DNA of 64,000 nucleotides from assembly GCA_963930775.1 (NCBI GenBank), contig OZ005693.1:2232001-2296000 (forward strand), in the 5' to 3' direction. Both the position numbers and the translations under genes were made by a program. This document shows, in pieces, positions 46,686-59,399 of the stretch. The DNA comes from Cliona cf. orientalis. Taxonomy: Eukaryota > Porifera > Demospongiae > Clionaida > Clionaidae. Positions within the stretch are counted from its first letter, which is position 1. Every line of letters begins with the position of its first letter. A model generated the notes under the pieces. It ran no database searches. It saw only the letters and a program-made list of their open reading frames with translations, and had not been told where the DNA came from.

Positions 46686-48087
46686 GTATAGCCACCCATT
46701 GATCAAAATTTGCACTTGGTTTGTGGGATGTATCTGTAGCATAATCAGCACATGCTCTGTCATCAACATACCCATTGCAAGCTTGCAAAAGTCCAAGTTT
46801 ATCAGTAAGGCAATAGTTGATTTTAGTCGGTAGAGAATTTTCAGTGAGTTGAGTAGAGCTAGATATACATTCAGACTCAGCTAAGGAGTCAAACAGGCAC
46901 ATTTCACTTTAATTCTAGCTAGCAATAGGCAATGTGTTGTGCATTAAGCTATCAATGGCTGTTATTAACAAATATTATTTCTATAATATATGGCAGTTTT
47001 CGGGGGGGGGGGGGGGAGGGGGGAATCCCATGGTTCCCCCCCTCTAAATAAAACACTGCTTAGTACAATATGAACCTCCAAGGAGCGGGCATCCTCCCAA
47101 TTCACTACATCAGATGGATTGTTCGGACCCAATCGAATCTCTCAGTATAAATAATTTTACTTCTAAATAGCTAGCGGATAGCCAGGAAGCCATACACCTT
47201 TTCACAGCCAGTGATGTAATTTCTGGCGCCATGGCCTGGGTAGCCAGCCCCATTGTAGGTGGGGCTGTACTCTGGGCACTATCTCGAGAGTCTGGGACAA
47301 GACTAATAATATTGTGCATTACATGATACAGTTCGAGTATGTATGGTGTATAATATTATATGCAGCTAGCTACATGTAATTGAAGTAGACTCAAATTCAG
47401 CCTATATTCTGCTTGACTCCTTCAGTCACCTCTGCAAAGCTATATTATAGCCATCATAATGTGTATACTGATATATATGACCATGTCCTCAGTAGCTGAA
47501 TAGTGAAGTGGTGTATGTGGTAAAGGTCGTCATTATAGCAGGTTCACAGTATACATCGCGCATCGATCGATGCTGGTATCTTAGTCGTAGACTAGACTCA
47601 GATCATCGGGAGTCTGAGAGTGGCTCTTGACCTCAATAGTGACAAATTTCAAAGCTTTAATCACAGAGAATGACACCGAAGTATATACAGTATCCAAACT
47701 TCAGATTGGTCCGGTGGCACGCTGCTCATGGTATGTGGTATAATATATAGCGCAGGGCTATATCTATATTATATATATCCACGGGATTACGTCAGCCTAG
47801 AGAACGCGTGAAGTTCCACCATCGCTGCTTGTCAGAGAAAGCAACACGTTTATCAAGTATTCGCTGGATACACGTGTAAGATAGCTACTGTACATATTCA
47901 CTGAATTTCAAGTTTCAGAAGGCTCCATTGAGGCCCTGAATTTTTGCATAATTACCTCATCATGATTATCTAATAACCACAAAAAGTAAATTGCTATTGA
48001 GGACATAATCATACAAAAACTGGTTGTATATCCTCTAGTTATGGATCAACTTTGTCTCCGCTTCTGTAAAGTGACAACCTCTGTATA
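46686..48087. other. Intergenic region without recognised genes
   Basis: No ORF with family resemblance or supported splicing is seen. There is a G-run at 46999-47020 flanked by C-rich text, a stretch of dispersed repeat (47481-48008, listed separately) and otherwise A/T-rich sequence. Confidence 0.5.
47481..48008 (+). repeat. Dispersed ~430-530-bp repeat, second direct copy at 51687-52117
   Basis: Both copies start TGACCATGTCC and end GAGGACATAAT, and share blocks such as GGAGTCTGAGAGTGGCTCTTG, GTATTCGCTGGATACACG and ATATTCACTGAATTTC (given separately). ATGTCCTC near the start is the inverse of GAGGACAT at the end, which suggests an old MITE family. The copy at 47481 has extra sequence in the middle. 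Confidence 0.7.
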
Positions 48088-48563
48088 CAGTGGAACCCTG
48101 CTTAGCGGACACCCCTCAATGACGGACACCTGCGATGCAACGGACAATTCTGAATGTCCGGATTGTATTTCCATAGACTTCAATGCATTCAAACCCCCTC
48201 AACAGCGGACACCCCGCTATTCCGTATAACGGGCACTTATTTTGGTCCCAGTTATGATAAAGCACTACTGCGGACGACGATGAAGACCGTATTGATGAGA
48301 GATCTGTCAACTGACAGCTTCTAAGCAAGAATATAAGACATATTTAGGCTTTACTGTAGTTACTGGTCGCTGAAACCGACCGATTTAAATGATGGGTGTG
48401 GCCTAACTGTCCGTTATGCGAGGTTATTCACTGTTGCGCAGGCTCGAACGGCCACGATTGTAGGAGGGGCGTGGTCAACCACTAACCCCTGAGCAAAGGA
48501 CACCTCGCTACAACGGACAAAATTTTTGGTCCCAATGGTGTCCGCTTTAGAGGGGTTCCACTG
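48088..48563. mobile_element. Pogo/Tc1-mariner-like MITE
   Basis: The ends are CAGTGGAACCCTGCTTAGCG and the inverse of GTCCGCTTTAGAGGGGTTCCACTG, with TA on both sides (48086-48087, 48564-48565). The word GGACA(C) recurs in both arms, as in Tigger/pogo-type MITEs with GCGGACA-like inverted ends. It has no transposase. Confidence 0.8.
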
Positions 48564-48613
48564 TAGCTACATTAAAAGGATAAAATGCCCTCCGTCCATT
48601 ATTTGGAAGTTCT

Positions 48614-51600
48614 ACTGTGTAGCGTAAACGACCGATTATCGGCATGTATCAATTATCGGCACCCGCGTTTACGGCAAATTTTACGGGAAATTACAGACCC
48701 GTTTACGGTCCTGGAACAAAAACTCGCGCTATCTCTCGAAGGGAAGTAAACAGGACGTTTTAAGGCCAACAGCCGTTATGTAGGCGTGGCAACGGACCCA
48801 TAGAGCCCAAGAAAGTGACCTTCGACCCCCAGTTTGCTAGCCGAATTTTTGGGATCGAATTTTTTGCTATTTTGTTGTCTGGTAGTCTCCACTGAGTCTT
48901 GAAGTTACTATTTATGAGTTCTATAGCTTCAGGCTATTGCCAGAAGCTAGAGTTTAGCCTACAAAGTGTCAGACTAATGCCGATCATATCTAAGAGAAAA
49001 TTTTGTGTATTTTTGGATGTAATTTCAGCTATTACGTAGCGAATGGAAAGATTCACTCTCTTTAAACGCTACTGTTAGTGGAGCACATTGAAAGGAACCT
49101 GTGGAATTTTTTTCAGAATTTTCCAAGAGTGTCAAGATACACGAAAGCTTGCTGGTACCGATAATTGAGTATAGGCAGTACTATGGGGTGCCGATAATAC
49201 GTACGGGGTGCCGATGATTTTTTGATACCTTGGCTGTGCTGCCCATAGTTTCGCGAAGAACTGTATCTATAGCCTTGGATTTGCGGTATAGTATCACTGG
49301 GCAAAAAGTGAACTATCCTATACGTCACGATGTGCATGATAGATGGAGGATAGACCAGCTGCTACTATCCCTCACCTGTCCACTACTGGCCACACCAACT
49401 ATCATTTTGCCTATCCCAGATACAGGATTACAACTATCTTACGTACGTCATACTGCATATCATGTTGTGGATAGTTGTTCTGTCATAAACCTAACACTTC
49501 TATCAGGATAGATCAACTTGCATAGTACTATCTTATAGCTGATAGTTTCTGACAGAGATCTGCATTCATGATCAGCATGGTACACTGTTATAAAGTTGAT
49601 ACTCGCCGCTTCTATCATAGGCTCACTGGGAGAAAAGCTATCTTCCATGTCTTCTCACAATTGGCAGTTCCAGCGCTAGCGCTAGCACTGCGAGGCCATC
49701 AGGGGGCGGAGTTAAACCAAGGGGTTAAATCTACAGCTGATCGGTGAACTCTGTACCCCAAGATCTGGCGCCAAAAGTTGCATGTGTCTCTGAGAAGCTA
49801 AGAACATGCACTTGAAAGGACAGCATTCTGGGCGGATTCTTTGCGCCATATAAACGTCAACAGGAGGTAAGCTTATTTAATTTTGGCATAAACTTAGGCC
49901 TATAGCTATATTAAAAATCCCATATTAGCGTGCTGCAGGGTGAGCATTAAAAAGAAAATACCTTTCCGAGGTCAATATTGTTTGGTTTCTATGTCCGTCC
50001 GTCAGATATATTGGGATTTGTGGGTGTACTTATGTCAGTCTAATATGTTGGGCTTTGTGGGGGTATGTTCGTCAGTCTGATATGTTGGGCTTTGTTGGGA
50101 TTGCTGCCAATTTCATGATAATAACTTTAAGTGTTTGAATTCTGAACTGAGAACTAGTTATGGTACCGGAACAAGCTAAAATTGGCAGCATTCCTGTCAG
50201 TCTGATATGTTGGGCTTTGTGGGTATACTTCTGTCAGTCTGATATGTTGGACTTTGTGGTGGTACGTCTGTCAGTCTGATATATTGCGCTTTGTGGGTAT
50301 ACTTCCGTCTGTCTGATATGTTGGATTTTGTGGTGGTACGTCCGTCAGTCTGATATGTTGGCCTTTGTGGTGGTACGTCCGTCAGTCTGATATGTTGGGC
50401 TTTGTGGGTATACGTCTGTCAGTCTGATATGTTGGGCTTTGTGGTGGTACATCCGTCAGTCTGATATGTTGGGCTATGTGGGTATACTTCCGTCAGTCTG
50501 ATATGTTGGCTTTGTGGGTATACATCTGTCAGTCTGATATGTTGGGCTTTGTGGTGGTACGTCCGTCAGTCTGATATGTTGGGCTTTGTGGGGGTACGTC
50601 CGTCAGTCTGATATGTTGGGCTGTGTGGGTATACTTCCGTCAGTCTGATATGTTGGGCTTTGTGGGGGTACGTCCGTCAGTCTGATATGTTGGGCTTTGT
50701 GGGTATACTTCCGTCAGTCTGATATGTTGGGCTTTGTGGTGGTACGTCCGTCAGTCTGATATGTTGGGCTTTGTGGGGGTACGTCCGTCAGTCTGATATG
50801 TTGGACTTTGTGGGTGTACTTCCGTCGGCCCGATATGTTGGACGTTGTGGGAGTACATTCGGCAGTCTGATATGTTGGGCTTTGTACTTCCATCAATCTG
50901 GCTTTGGATGATTGTGTATTTTGATGGAGTGTGATTATCATTACTGTTTGTAGGATCAGTGGGAAGGATTGGTCCAGAAAAAAGGAGAGAAAGAAACGAC
51001 AGAAGTGAAAAAAAATGCAGTGATGCCTGCACTAGCACTGGCAGTATCTTAAAAGCAGTATGGAGTTGATATGATGGTTTCAGATGAAGGAAGAACTCAA
51101 AGAATACCAATTTGTGGAGAAAACTTTCGAGACACAAGTTTGCTATAATAATACTAGATTCCTTGATTGCTGTAAATTTGTTGTGGAATGTTGCACTGAT
51201 TATAATGATTTCTGTATATTAATGGTGGGGTGATGTGGCGTGCATGGGATAGTTCATGTGGTTGCAACCTTCCCTGTATTGGATGACCGTAGGATATTTC
51301 ATGTGCTCCAATATCTATCTGCTAGAGTACAGCTGTATGACACGTGATGTGCCCACTATCTGTCCGCTACCCGGCACTTAGCCCTATCCTGCGGTGGGCA
51401 CATCAGCAGAAATTTGAACTGCCATGCAGTCCAGGACATGCCACATCCAATTTCCTATATCAATCCACCATCAATCCAATAGTTTGGGAGATGGATATTT
51501 GCCCAGTGTATATTGAGTTAAAAACCTACCTTTTGGTGCAAGAACCATCATCATAGGTTGTTCTGCTGGTAAGTTATGCGCGGGGCAAATTTAGGTGCCG

Positions 51601-51625
51601 ATAATTGGTACTTTACGCTACATAA
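48614..51625. mobile_element. ~3-kb inverted-repeat element holding a 37-bp minisatellite
   Basis: TGTAGCGTAAACGACCGATT followed by ATCGGCA at about 48617 matches the inverse of TGCCGATAATTGGTACTTTA then CGCTACA at about 51593-51623 with few mismatches. GTGCCGAT(A)AT also recurs inside (about 49150-49220). Most of the interior is non-coding; the longest ORFs lie over the minisatellite or have no family resemblance. This is a candidate non-autonomous transposon, without a convincing target duplication. Confidence 0.55.
49995..50890 (+). repeat. 37-bp minisatellite with alternating unit types
   Basis: About two dozen copies of a 37-base unit built on CGTCAGTCTGATATGTTGGG then CTTTGTGG. Two forms alternate: one with GGGTATACTTC (type A), the other with GGTGGTACGTC or GGGGGTACGTC (type B). 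A non-repeat insert interrupts the array at about 50098-50190, and the units decay at both edges. Confidence 0.9.
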
Positions 51626-52117
51626 TAATATAGAGACTAATACCCACATAATATTAATAACGTAATTTAGTGTTAAATGAAAACTTGACCATGTCCTTGG
51701 TAGCTGCATAGTGAAATGGTGCAGTATTTGGTAAAGTACGCCTCAGTTGCAAACTAGACTCTGATCATCTGGAGTCTGAGAGTGGCTCTTGTTTCAAAGC
51801 TGAGAAGAACTCAACAGCGCAGTACAGCTTTCGAATTTCAGATCGGTCCAGTGATATCCATGGGATTACGTTAGCCAAGAGAACGCATGAAGTTCGGCCA
51901 TCGCTGCTCGTCAGAGAAGGCAACACGCTGCTTGTAAGGTATTCGCTGGATACACGCGCAAGATACTCTACATATTCACTGAATTTCGAGTCTCAGAAAG
52001 GCTCCATCGAGGCCCTGAATTTTCTCATAATTACCTCATAGATTACACCATACATAGGTTTCATCATACAATTACCTAATAACCGCAAAAAAGTAAATTA
52101 TAATCGAGGACATAATT

Positions 52118-53577
52118 AAATTTGGGGGTTTGGTGGTCTGCCTTCATCACGACCATTGACCACCAGATTCAAGTCTACCACTTGTATGCATATGTACGGA
52201 AATCCTGTATAATATTATACCCAACATCCAAATCGAAACCCGTCAATCTTTGCAAAGGCAATTCAGGACCCGAACACCAATTTATTATTTACAGCTATAC
52301 CAGCTTCAGCTTGATGGCACAGAAAATTAATTCAATCTGAGAGCCTTGCCGCAAGTTATTTAGAGCAAGGTTATTTCATGTACACATACTATTTCCTGTT
52401 CTATACTGTGACATTAATTTTAATACATGCACCACCAACACCTTCTCCAGGATTTCTGATAGTGCAGTGCTGCCTATTGTGTAGATGTACTGCCATCAAC
52501 AAGGTGTGACTGGATTCAATTTCTCATAGATTAAGACTATGCCGTCTTATGATACTCTCTATCATTCTGGCAAACCCATGTGCTACCTTTAGGCCATACC
52601 TATTTGATCTTCTGCTGCGCGGGCGGAAACAGCTTGCAAGTCAGGTCGGTAGGTTGGCTTAAAATTATAGTCATGTGACCAGGGGTTCAATGGAAGTCAG
52701 AAACCTTTCACTTGCTTTATGTAGAAGTTTTCCAAACAAGTCTTTCCAGTTGCACTTGATATTCGACCAACTTGATTGTTAGTCCCCTTTTTACGATATT
52801 CAACATTCAGACAAGTGAAGCTAGCAGCCATTTTTGCTGGGCTGAGCACATGCTGTCATTCACGTGTCTAAGCATGATGAAATATTAGGTTAATAATCCT
52901 TGGAACAGAAAATCAGAGTCATGCAGTCGCCAGGCCTGCACAAAATATTACCAAATAGGTATGGCCTTACTAGAAGTTTGCTATAGAACTAAAATTAATA
53001 TTAACAGTGAATGGAGAGGCTGGCACCCAGACTAAATGTACACTTGTAGATTTTAATATAATGTTTAATATTCTAGTATCAAAATATTGGTGCGACCAGC
53101 CAAGCATGAAAAAGGGGTGGGACTGAAAGATCGGCACCCTTCGGAAAACTGTACGCCTATTTGAACTGATCGAAGACATGCATGCACTGTAACTTGACTT
53201 GAAAACAGACAATAATTTAAGTTTATTCACACTTTCACGATTTTAACTTACGAGGATTCTTATTTCGTTGGTGGCTACTTGTCCTTGTCAAGTTAGGAAC
53301 GAGAACTCGTGACTTGTTTAATGCGCATGCGTCTGATAAAATAATTAAATGGTAGGGCGGACTTTTTGAAATGCACAGTAGTGAATGTAATACGATATGG
53401 AACAATAATACAAAATCTGTGTGCATACAAGGCCATATTAAAAGGATAACAATACAGAATCGAAAGCCTGTACTATAATAGTATTATAATGACAAAAATA
53501 ATTATGCCGAAAGTATGATACCAAAATTATTATAGAGTGATGTGTGTATAGTATAATAAATCCAAATGTCCGTCAGA
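52118..53577. other. Region without recognised genes upstream of kinase copy B's 3' end
   Basis: Apart from the MITE at 52592-52966 I see no ORF with family resemblance and no supported splice structure. It would contain the 3' untranslated region of kinase copy B near 53400-53577. Confidence 0.45.
52592..52966. mobile_element. MITE with 15-bp perfect TIRs and TTA target duplication
   Basis: GGCCATACCTATTTG opens the element and its exact inverse closes it (375 bases). TTA precedes (52589-52591) and follows (52967-52969). It shares the GGCC end and TTA duplication with the element at 55399. Confidence 0.8.
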
Positions 53578-55398
53578 TTAGCTTGTAAGCAAGGTTTGTG
53601 ATATCAACAGAAAGCTGGGTCTCTTTCCAGGCTCTCTCTGCCAGCAGGCCTTCATGATTCTAGCCACGGTGGGAGGGTAGTTTGGAGGGATGGGGAGGCG
53701 ATGACCAGAGAGAACCTTGGACAGAACCTGGACACTATTGAGCTCAGCGTAAGGCAGCTGGTTTGGGTAGTACATCTCCCAGAGCAGCACGCCAAAGCTC
53801 CACACGTCAGTGGCTGGAGAGAACTCTCTGTTGTCCAAGCTCTCAGGAGCCATCCATCGTATTGGCCAGGGCAGCTCAGTCGTCGCCTGGTAGATGGTGT
53901 TGTCCTTGGGGATCTCACGCAGAAGACCGAAATCTGTGATCTTACAGGTCTCTCTGTTGTCAACTAGCACATTTCGAGCAGCCAAATCCTAGGTAGAAAA
54001 CAACAAGAAATCGTACCTGCTTTCCCACAACACACAACATACTGTAAAAGGGACTCTGAATCTCCATAATACACAGCAAGTTAGGGTACAAATCTATGAT
54101 ATTAGATTTTGGATTGTATATACTTAACTTACCCTATGGACTAAGCCATGCTCATTGATGTAGTGCATCCCCATGGCAACATCAATCATATACTTGATCA
54201 GCTGCTCAATAGTGCGCTCATTATTCTGGAGGGAGATATAAAGTGAGTCGTAACACAGAGCCTTCGCTGCCTTCAGTAGCTCATACATCAATATTATGCT
54301 CCTGACTGTACAGAGCTACGGGACATGTACAATACCCTGGTAACTGTTACTTACGGTCAGGAAGTCCTTCAAGTTTCCATTGGAGAAATATTGCAGTACA
54401 AGCCATGGAGAATCTGTAAGATGCATTGCAAAGTATAATAATCTTTATGGTTAGCCAATAGGAGACAGAGCTGTGGCTACCTCAATACTGATACATGTAG
54501 CACTGCAGGTGTGCTGCAAATGGCAAAGCTATAGCGCTACCTCACCAACAACTTGGTCTGTACCCACTAGCGTAAGTTGTTAGCTAACACATGCATCAGA
54601 CTGAGAATCATGCTTTATGCTTACCTTGGTCTACAATGCCGTATATATGGACAATATTTGGGTGCATTAAGTCCATCACAACCCTCATTTCATGGAGGAA
54701 GTCGCTTGTCTCTTGTTGAGACTTGTACTTGCTGATTGTCTTTACCACCACTGTCGTGTTCTCTGACTTGGTTTGAACCAACGTAGTCTTGTATACTTTA
54801 CCAAACTGACCTAATTATTGGGTATGTCGATAATCATCATGAATGATGCTCATGCACAATACTCTATTATATAGCCAAAAAGATTTGCTATATAAATTTT
54901 GTCCCACTAGGCGGTGGAATAAATTTTTTATAAATGTGGTGAAGATGGCCACATCTTCCAGGACAAAAAATTTCACAGATAAAAATTTCACCAATGATAG
55001 AGACATGTCATGTAAATGGCCTGGGATAGTGTGTAGAGGGGGAGACTCCAAATCCATGACTGAACAATGAAGGCTATTATCTTCAATCAGGATGACTTTG
55101 TTGACAGGCACAAATAGTTCTAGTGGTGGAGGTGGTCATGATCAGGTGGGTGTGGGGTCAAACCACTGACAACAGTGATACTTGTTTGCAGGGAAATTTT
55201 TGACAGGAAAACCACTTGCTACACTGATAGTACTAGTGAGTCTTCCAAGAAAAACTATTAAAGCTGAAATTGAATAACAGGAAAACACTCTTACATCATG
55301 CACATTCAAGTTAGCTGCATATACAGACCAGATTGACCTGCAGGGCCATGGGAAAGGTGACCTGTGCATTAGGTGGTCAGACAATGGACCTTGAGTTA

Positions 55399-55808
55399 GG
55401 CCACTCCAAATGAGAACATAGTTTCCCGTCCACCGCCCGCCTCTTTCTGATGCTACCGCTTCGTTTGACCATTATATCCATTATTTATGGTTGTAGCTGA
55501 GGAGCAATACTGCTTCATGAATTTGAAGCTAGCAACCAACGGTGATGTGTGTACTTACGTTGCTTTCATGATAATAATGCTCCTTCTTGTCAAGGAGCTG
55601 CTATCAGCGCACACTAGCTAGCGGTAGCACTGGCTAGCTATCCATGCTCTCCTTGTATGCACGTGCACAATTGTGGGATAAAGAATTTTAATTATATTCA
55701 TTGTGCTCATAATGATATTCATAATAATGGTTAATGGTAATGGGCGCCCGCCCGCATGTAAAATGCAGGAAGCCAGGACGGGAAACTATATTCTCATTTG
55801 GAGTGGCC
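55399..55808. mobile_element. MITE with ~35-bp TIRs and TTA target duplication
   Basis: GGCCACTCCAAATGAGAA then ATAGTTTCCCGTCC at the left is mirrored at the right with minor differences; TTA flanks both ends (55396-55398, 55809-55811). It lies in an intron of kinase copy B and belongs to the same end type as the 52592 element. Confidence 0.82.
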
Positions 55809-56929
55809 TTACCACACCCCCACTCCCTCTTGCATGATACATCATTACTAAAATAGATGCTTCAGTGACCAACTTAAGCTGTTTAAGGCAAGCTGAGCTA
55901 GCGCTGCTAGCTAGTTATGTCAGGCCTCCAACTCTACATTTTTGGCATTGCATACAGTATGACATTGTGTATGATAAAGATGCTGACATGGCATTAGTCA
56001 AGGGACTCCCCCCCCCCCCCCCCCCACCACCAATCACTCCAATTAACCACACAAGGATGTGGCTACTTAGCCTAGTCCTCAGGCTTCCCATTCCTGGGAA
56101 GAGGCTTAATTGTGGCTAGAATTGATAAGTTTCCCCTGACCCCTGGCACATAATTTGCTGATCTCATACTAGAGATTCTGATATATTCAAAAGTGATGAA
56201 ATTAATATTATTATGGTGAAGCCACTTGGCATGCAGCTGCCATATGCTCATACCGCTAGCCGGGTGCATGTGGGTTCATTTGTACCCAATCCATGCACCT
56301 GTGCACCCATCCTATGCATGTGTAGTTTTGTTGTTTACCTGTAGCATGCATGTTTCACTACACTGCCACAGCCAGTGATGTGACATGTCATGTAAAATAA
56401 TAATATCACTAGAATAGTATAGTACCTACTGTATTGATAGTACTACATGACTTTGTGCACACTTCCACTAGCTTTATGCATCCACCTGTGCAGTTACTTT
56501 TGATAACTTGCACCCAGTTAAACAGCTACCTAGAGACGCCACTGCATGGCTCAAACCATGACATACCTTGATAAATCTCCTCCAGATCTTGCAAAGCTGA
56601 GCGTTCTATGAATATTGCTTTCTCCCTCAAGCGGTCCCCCATATGCATTGGACTCACCACTGGTGTGACGTGGTTGCAGCTGCATGTGTTAATATTATTG
56701 CCAGAATCATGAAAAAGCACCTGATAAGTGTAGTTAGTTAGTGAATAATATCTGTCCACTTACCTGCTTTGGCCCATTCTGGCCTTCTTTCACATCTATT
56801 TGGGTCATCTTCTGTCACCAGCCTGCATGTACAAGATAAATTCTAGCTATACATGTACATAATATATGACTAATAAGCGGGTATGTAAAATTGTGTGTAG
56901 CAGATTAAAATTAATGGTATCCCCCCCAA

Positions 56930-57340
56930 AATAGACACATACATCCCAGAGGAGTAGGAAGCAATAAAAAAAGTGGGGGGGGGGGGGGGGGGGGGGCATA
57001 CAAACTGATGCAGAATAGGTTGGAACCGAAGGCCCCTGCTGCTTGCAGCTCTCCTAGAGGGGTCTGGGGGCATGCTCCCCCAGAAAATTTTGAGATTTTA
57101 GGTATTACCAGATGCTTTCTGAGGCATTTTGGGGACTAAAATTTGAATCAGCTATTCCTGTGTAATTAGGCTTGTTCAGGCAGTAAGAAAATTTACTTCA
57201 ACAATGCATGGTATGAAATACACAATGAATTCCTAAATTAGCTAATTAATTCAGACTCAAAAAGTGGAGGGGCTATGCCCCCCTCCTAGAAAAGTTGGGG
57301 GGGGGGGGGGCAATCGCTCCCCCCTACCCCCCTGCTCCTA
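56930..57340. repeat. G-rich dispersed repeat with GGGGTCTGGGGGCATGCTCC motif
   Basis: Two G-runs (about 56977-56996 and 57296-57310) enclose GGGGTCTGGGGGCATGCTCC followed by CCCAGAAAATTT and the word TATGCCCCCCTCCTAG. The first motif recurs at 25220-25255 and 39486-39540. It is a dispersed element of unknown type in a kinase copy B intron. Confidence 0.6.
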
Positions 57341-57779
57341 CCCCTCTGCATCCTGATTCCTGGGTGGGTGATTGCATGCAGCTGTATGGCTAGGTGGCTG
57401 TATTTTAGTACTAGCTACTTACAATGAAGTGTTGGAATTTCCATCTGTTTCACTCAGCCATCGCACTACAAATTTAAAGACGAGAGAGACAATTATTGGA
57501 CATGCAGCCATAGCTAATAAGTTAGGTAATTCCAGTGCACTACACAACTTACCTATATAGCTTGAATTTCATTGCATTGGACGTCGTCTCTGGGGCTTTT
57601 AGGTGTCCATCTGAACTCTTGAATTGCTGTTTTGGGGCCTCACATAGATCTGATTCGATGACAAATGATGGAGCCACTGTTTCTCTTTTCTCTCCAGTGC
57701 CTTTCTGTCCAGCCGCACCACGATTAAGGGCTGCCACAGTAACACCATACTCTGTATGCACCTCCGACTCCATTGGTAT

Positions 57780-58240
57780 ATGAATTTAAAATATATGCAC
57801 CCCCTGGTGATGCTGCTGAATTTTACAGAGCTACTCCTGCCCTAGTCAACAAAAGCAGCTGGCCTTATTGAAAGCTCTTACTAATTAAAATCATAATAAT
57901 ATTATGCGGATCAATATCTTGATAGGCTTAGGTAAACAATTAAGTTAGTTACACATGCAAAGTGTGGGTACACTGGTGTATGAAATGCATCACCAGCTGG
58001 TGACGCTGCTGAATTTTACAGAATTACCCCTGCTGTAGTCAACAATAGTAGCTGGCCTGACAAGGCCTAGTAGATCATATCATAATATTATGTCCCCAAA
58101 AATGTACTGAAACACTATCGATAGCTTATGTTATAGGCATTCCTATCATATATATGTGTTGGGAGGGTAAAAATAATGCTATCTAAACTATTCCGAGTAC
58201 TCTAATGGGTCAGAAAATTGCTCATAGATTAGCTAATTAC
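57780..58240. repeat. Intron of kinase copy B with a local duplication
   Basis: A ~75-base block (GGTGATGCTGCTGAATTTTA, CAGAGCTACTCCTGC, AGTCAACAA) at about 57800-57865 recurs at about 57990-58060. The equivalent single block in kinase copy A is at about 19155-19220, in the intron that separates kinase 1 from the PH exons. Here the PH exons are absent. Confidence 0.6.
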
Positions 58241-59399
58241 TTATTGTACCTTGATCTTCTCCGCAGATTGATCTGGCATGAAATTAGTATTTGGTGGGGA
58301 GTTTTCACCAACCAGCTGTAAAAACTCATGAGCTGTTTTCCCCTCGGGACCTACGTTCACGTATGGTGATGGGGATGCAACAGATTCAGCTCGACTTTTG
58401 TGCGTACTGGTATCATCAAGCATCTTGACCAAATCGAGCTTACTCATGTGCTGGTAGTCGTGATAAAAATCATCCTACGAGTTTCTGACAGTTTTTGACA
58501 TTTCTTCGAGGTTTTCGAGCACCTGTAGAGCACTGGGTCTCTCGTCAGTCATATTATCAAGACACCTCTCGATGATGCGGGTCAGTAGATGACGCTTGCC
58601 CATTTTTTCTGGAGGTGAGATCTCGATGAATGATCTGTGGTTTGTGGTTGTGAAGGTAGACAAGACCCTTAGCGGTATCACTGAGGATGGACACCTTGAG
58701 GGAGAGAGGAATGTCTTCTTTCTTTTCATTACTCTCATCAAGAAGATCTTCGAGACTCATTACAAGCTTCTTCATGACTAGTGTCGGGTGGGTGGCATTT
58801 GTGAAGATATGCAATCCAAGAAACTGGACAATGTTTGGGTGTCAAACATGCACTGGTCATGATTTGACACTCTTCAACAAACCGACTGATGACCCTGTCC
58901 ACCCCTTGCGTCCTGGGATCGAGCAGTGAACTGTGTAGCTGCTTTGCAGCACATAGTGTGCCCTGGACGTAGAGCTCATCCACCACTCCAAATGATCCAT
59001 TTCCCAGCCGTTTGCATTCAGCTGTCTGTCTCACTCCCTTGAGTAGGAATGGCTCTAGTTCAGGGTATGCTGCCAGTTGCTGGGGAAAGTCAATCCTGCT
59101 CAGAGAGTGAATATAGTATACTACTAAGTCTTGCTGCCATTGTTGAGCAATTGTGATCGATGATGCAGTGTTGCGCGAAGGGATAGCTTTAACGCATCTC
59201 GATATGTTTTATTATACTTACGTTGCAACGATAAAATTTCGCCCACTCCGTACGATTATGCATGCGTTGACTCCACCCACTAATTTTGCGCGCCAAGATA
59301 AGCGCTTCTACGTAGATCTAATAATAATTAAGTTTTTGACACAGCTACTAGACTAAGAGACACAGAATTCATCATCCTTCTGGTAATTGTAAACAACTA

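Larger units (their letters stand above)
53578..59140 (-). pseudogene. Kinase gene copy B: decayed N-terminal kinase, no PH domain, near-intact tyrosine kinase exons
   Basis: Paralogue of the gene at 14268-20604. The tyrosine-kinase exons are readable: 53578-53988 (HRDLAARN end and the complete C-lobe), about 54135-54226, 54356-54414, 54627-54812, with GT..AG borders; the glycine loop has lost its first Gly (IYQGQFGKVY against IGEGQFGKVY). Exons at about 56568-56700, 56765-56826, 57425-57470 and 57551-57775 match linker exons, but the large linker exon is reduced to its tail and the two PH exons are gone. In kinase 1 (58250-59140) an indel just after the start ATG causes an early stop, another shift hits the RHPNIVQ block near 58850, and ~335 bases from the catalytic loop to the C-lobe are missing near 58610. 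A shortened transcript encoding only the tyrosine kinase remains possible. Confidence 0.82.

Noticed and set aside
50714-51137. Open frames on the minus strand across the minisatellite (PTYQT / PNISD repeats)
   Set aside because: The frames are open only because the repeat lacks stops; no start context, splicing or family resemblance.
47481-52117. LTR retrotransposon bounded by the direct repeats at 47481 and 51687
   Set aside because: No reverse transcriptase, integrase, primer site or polypurine tract between them; the repeat ends look like a MITE and the space holds other complete elements.
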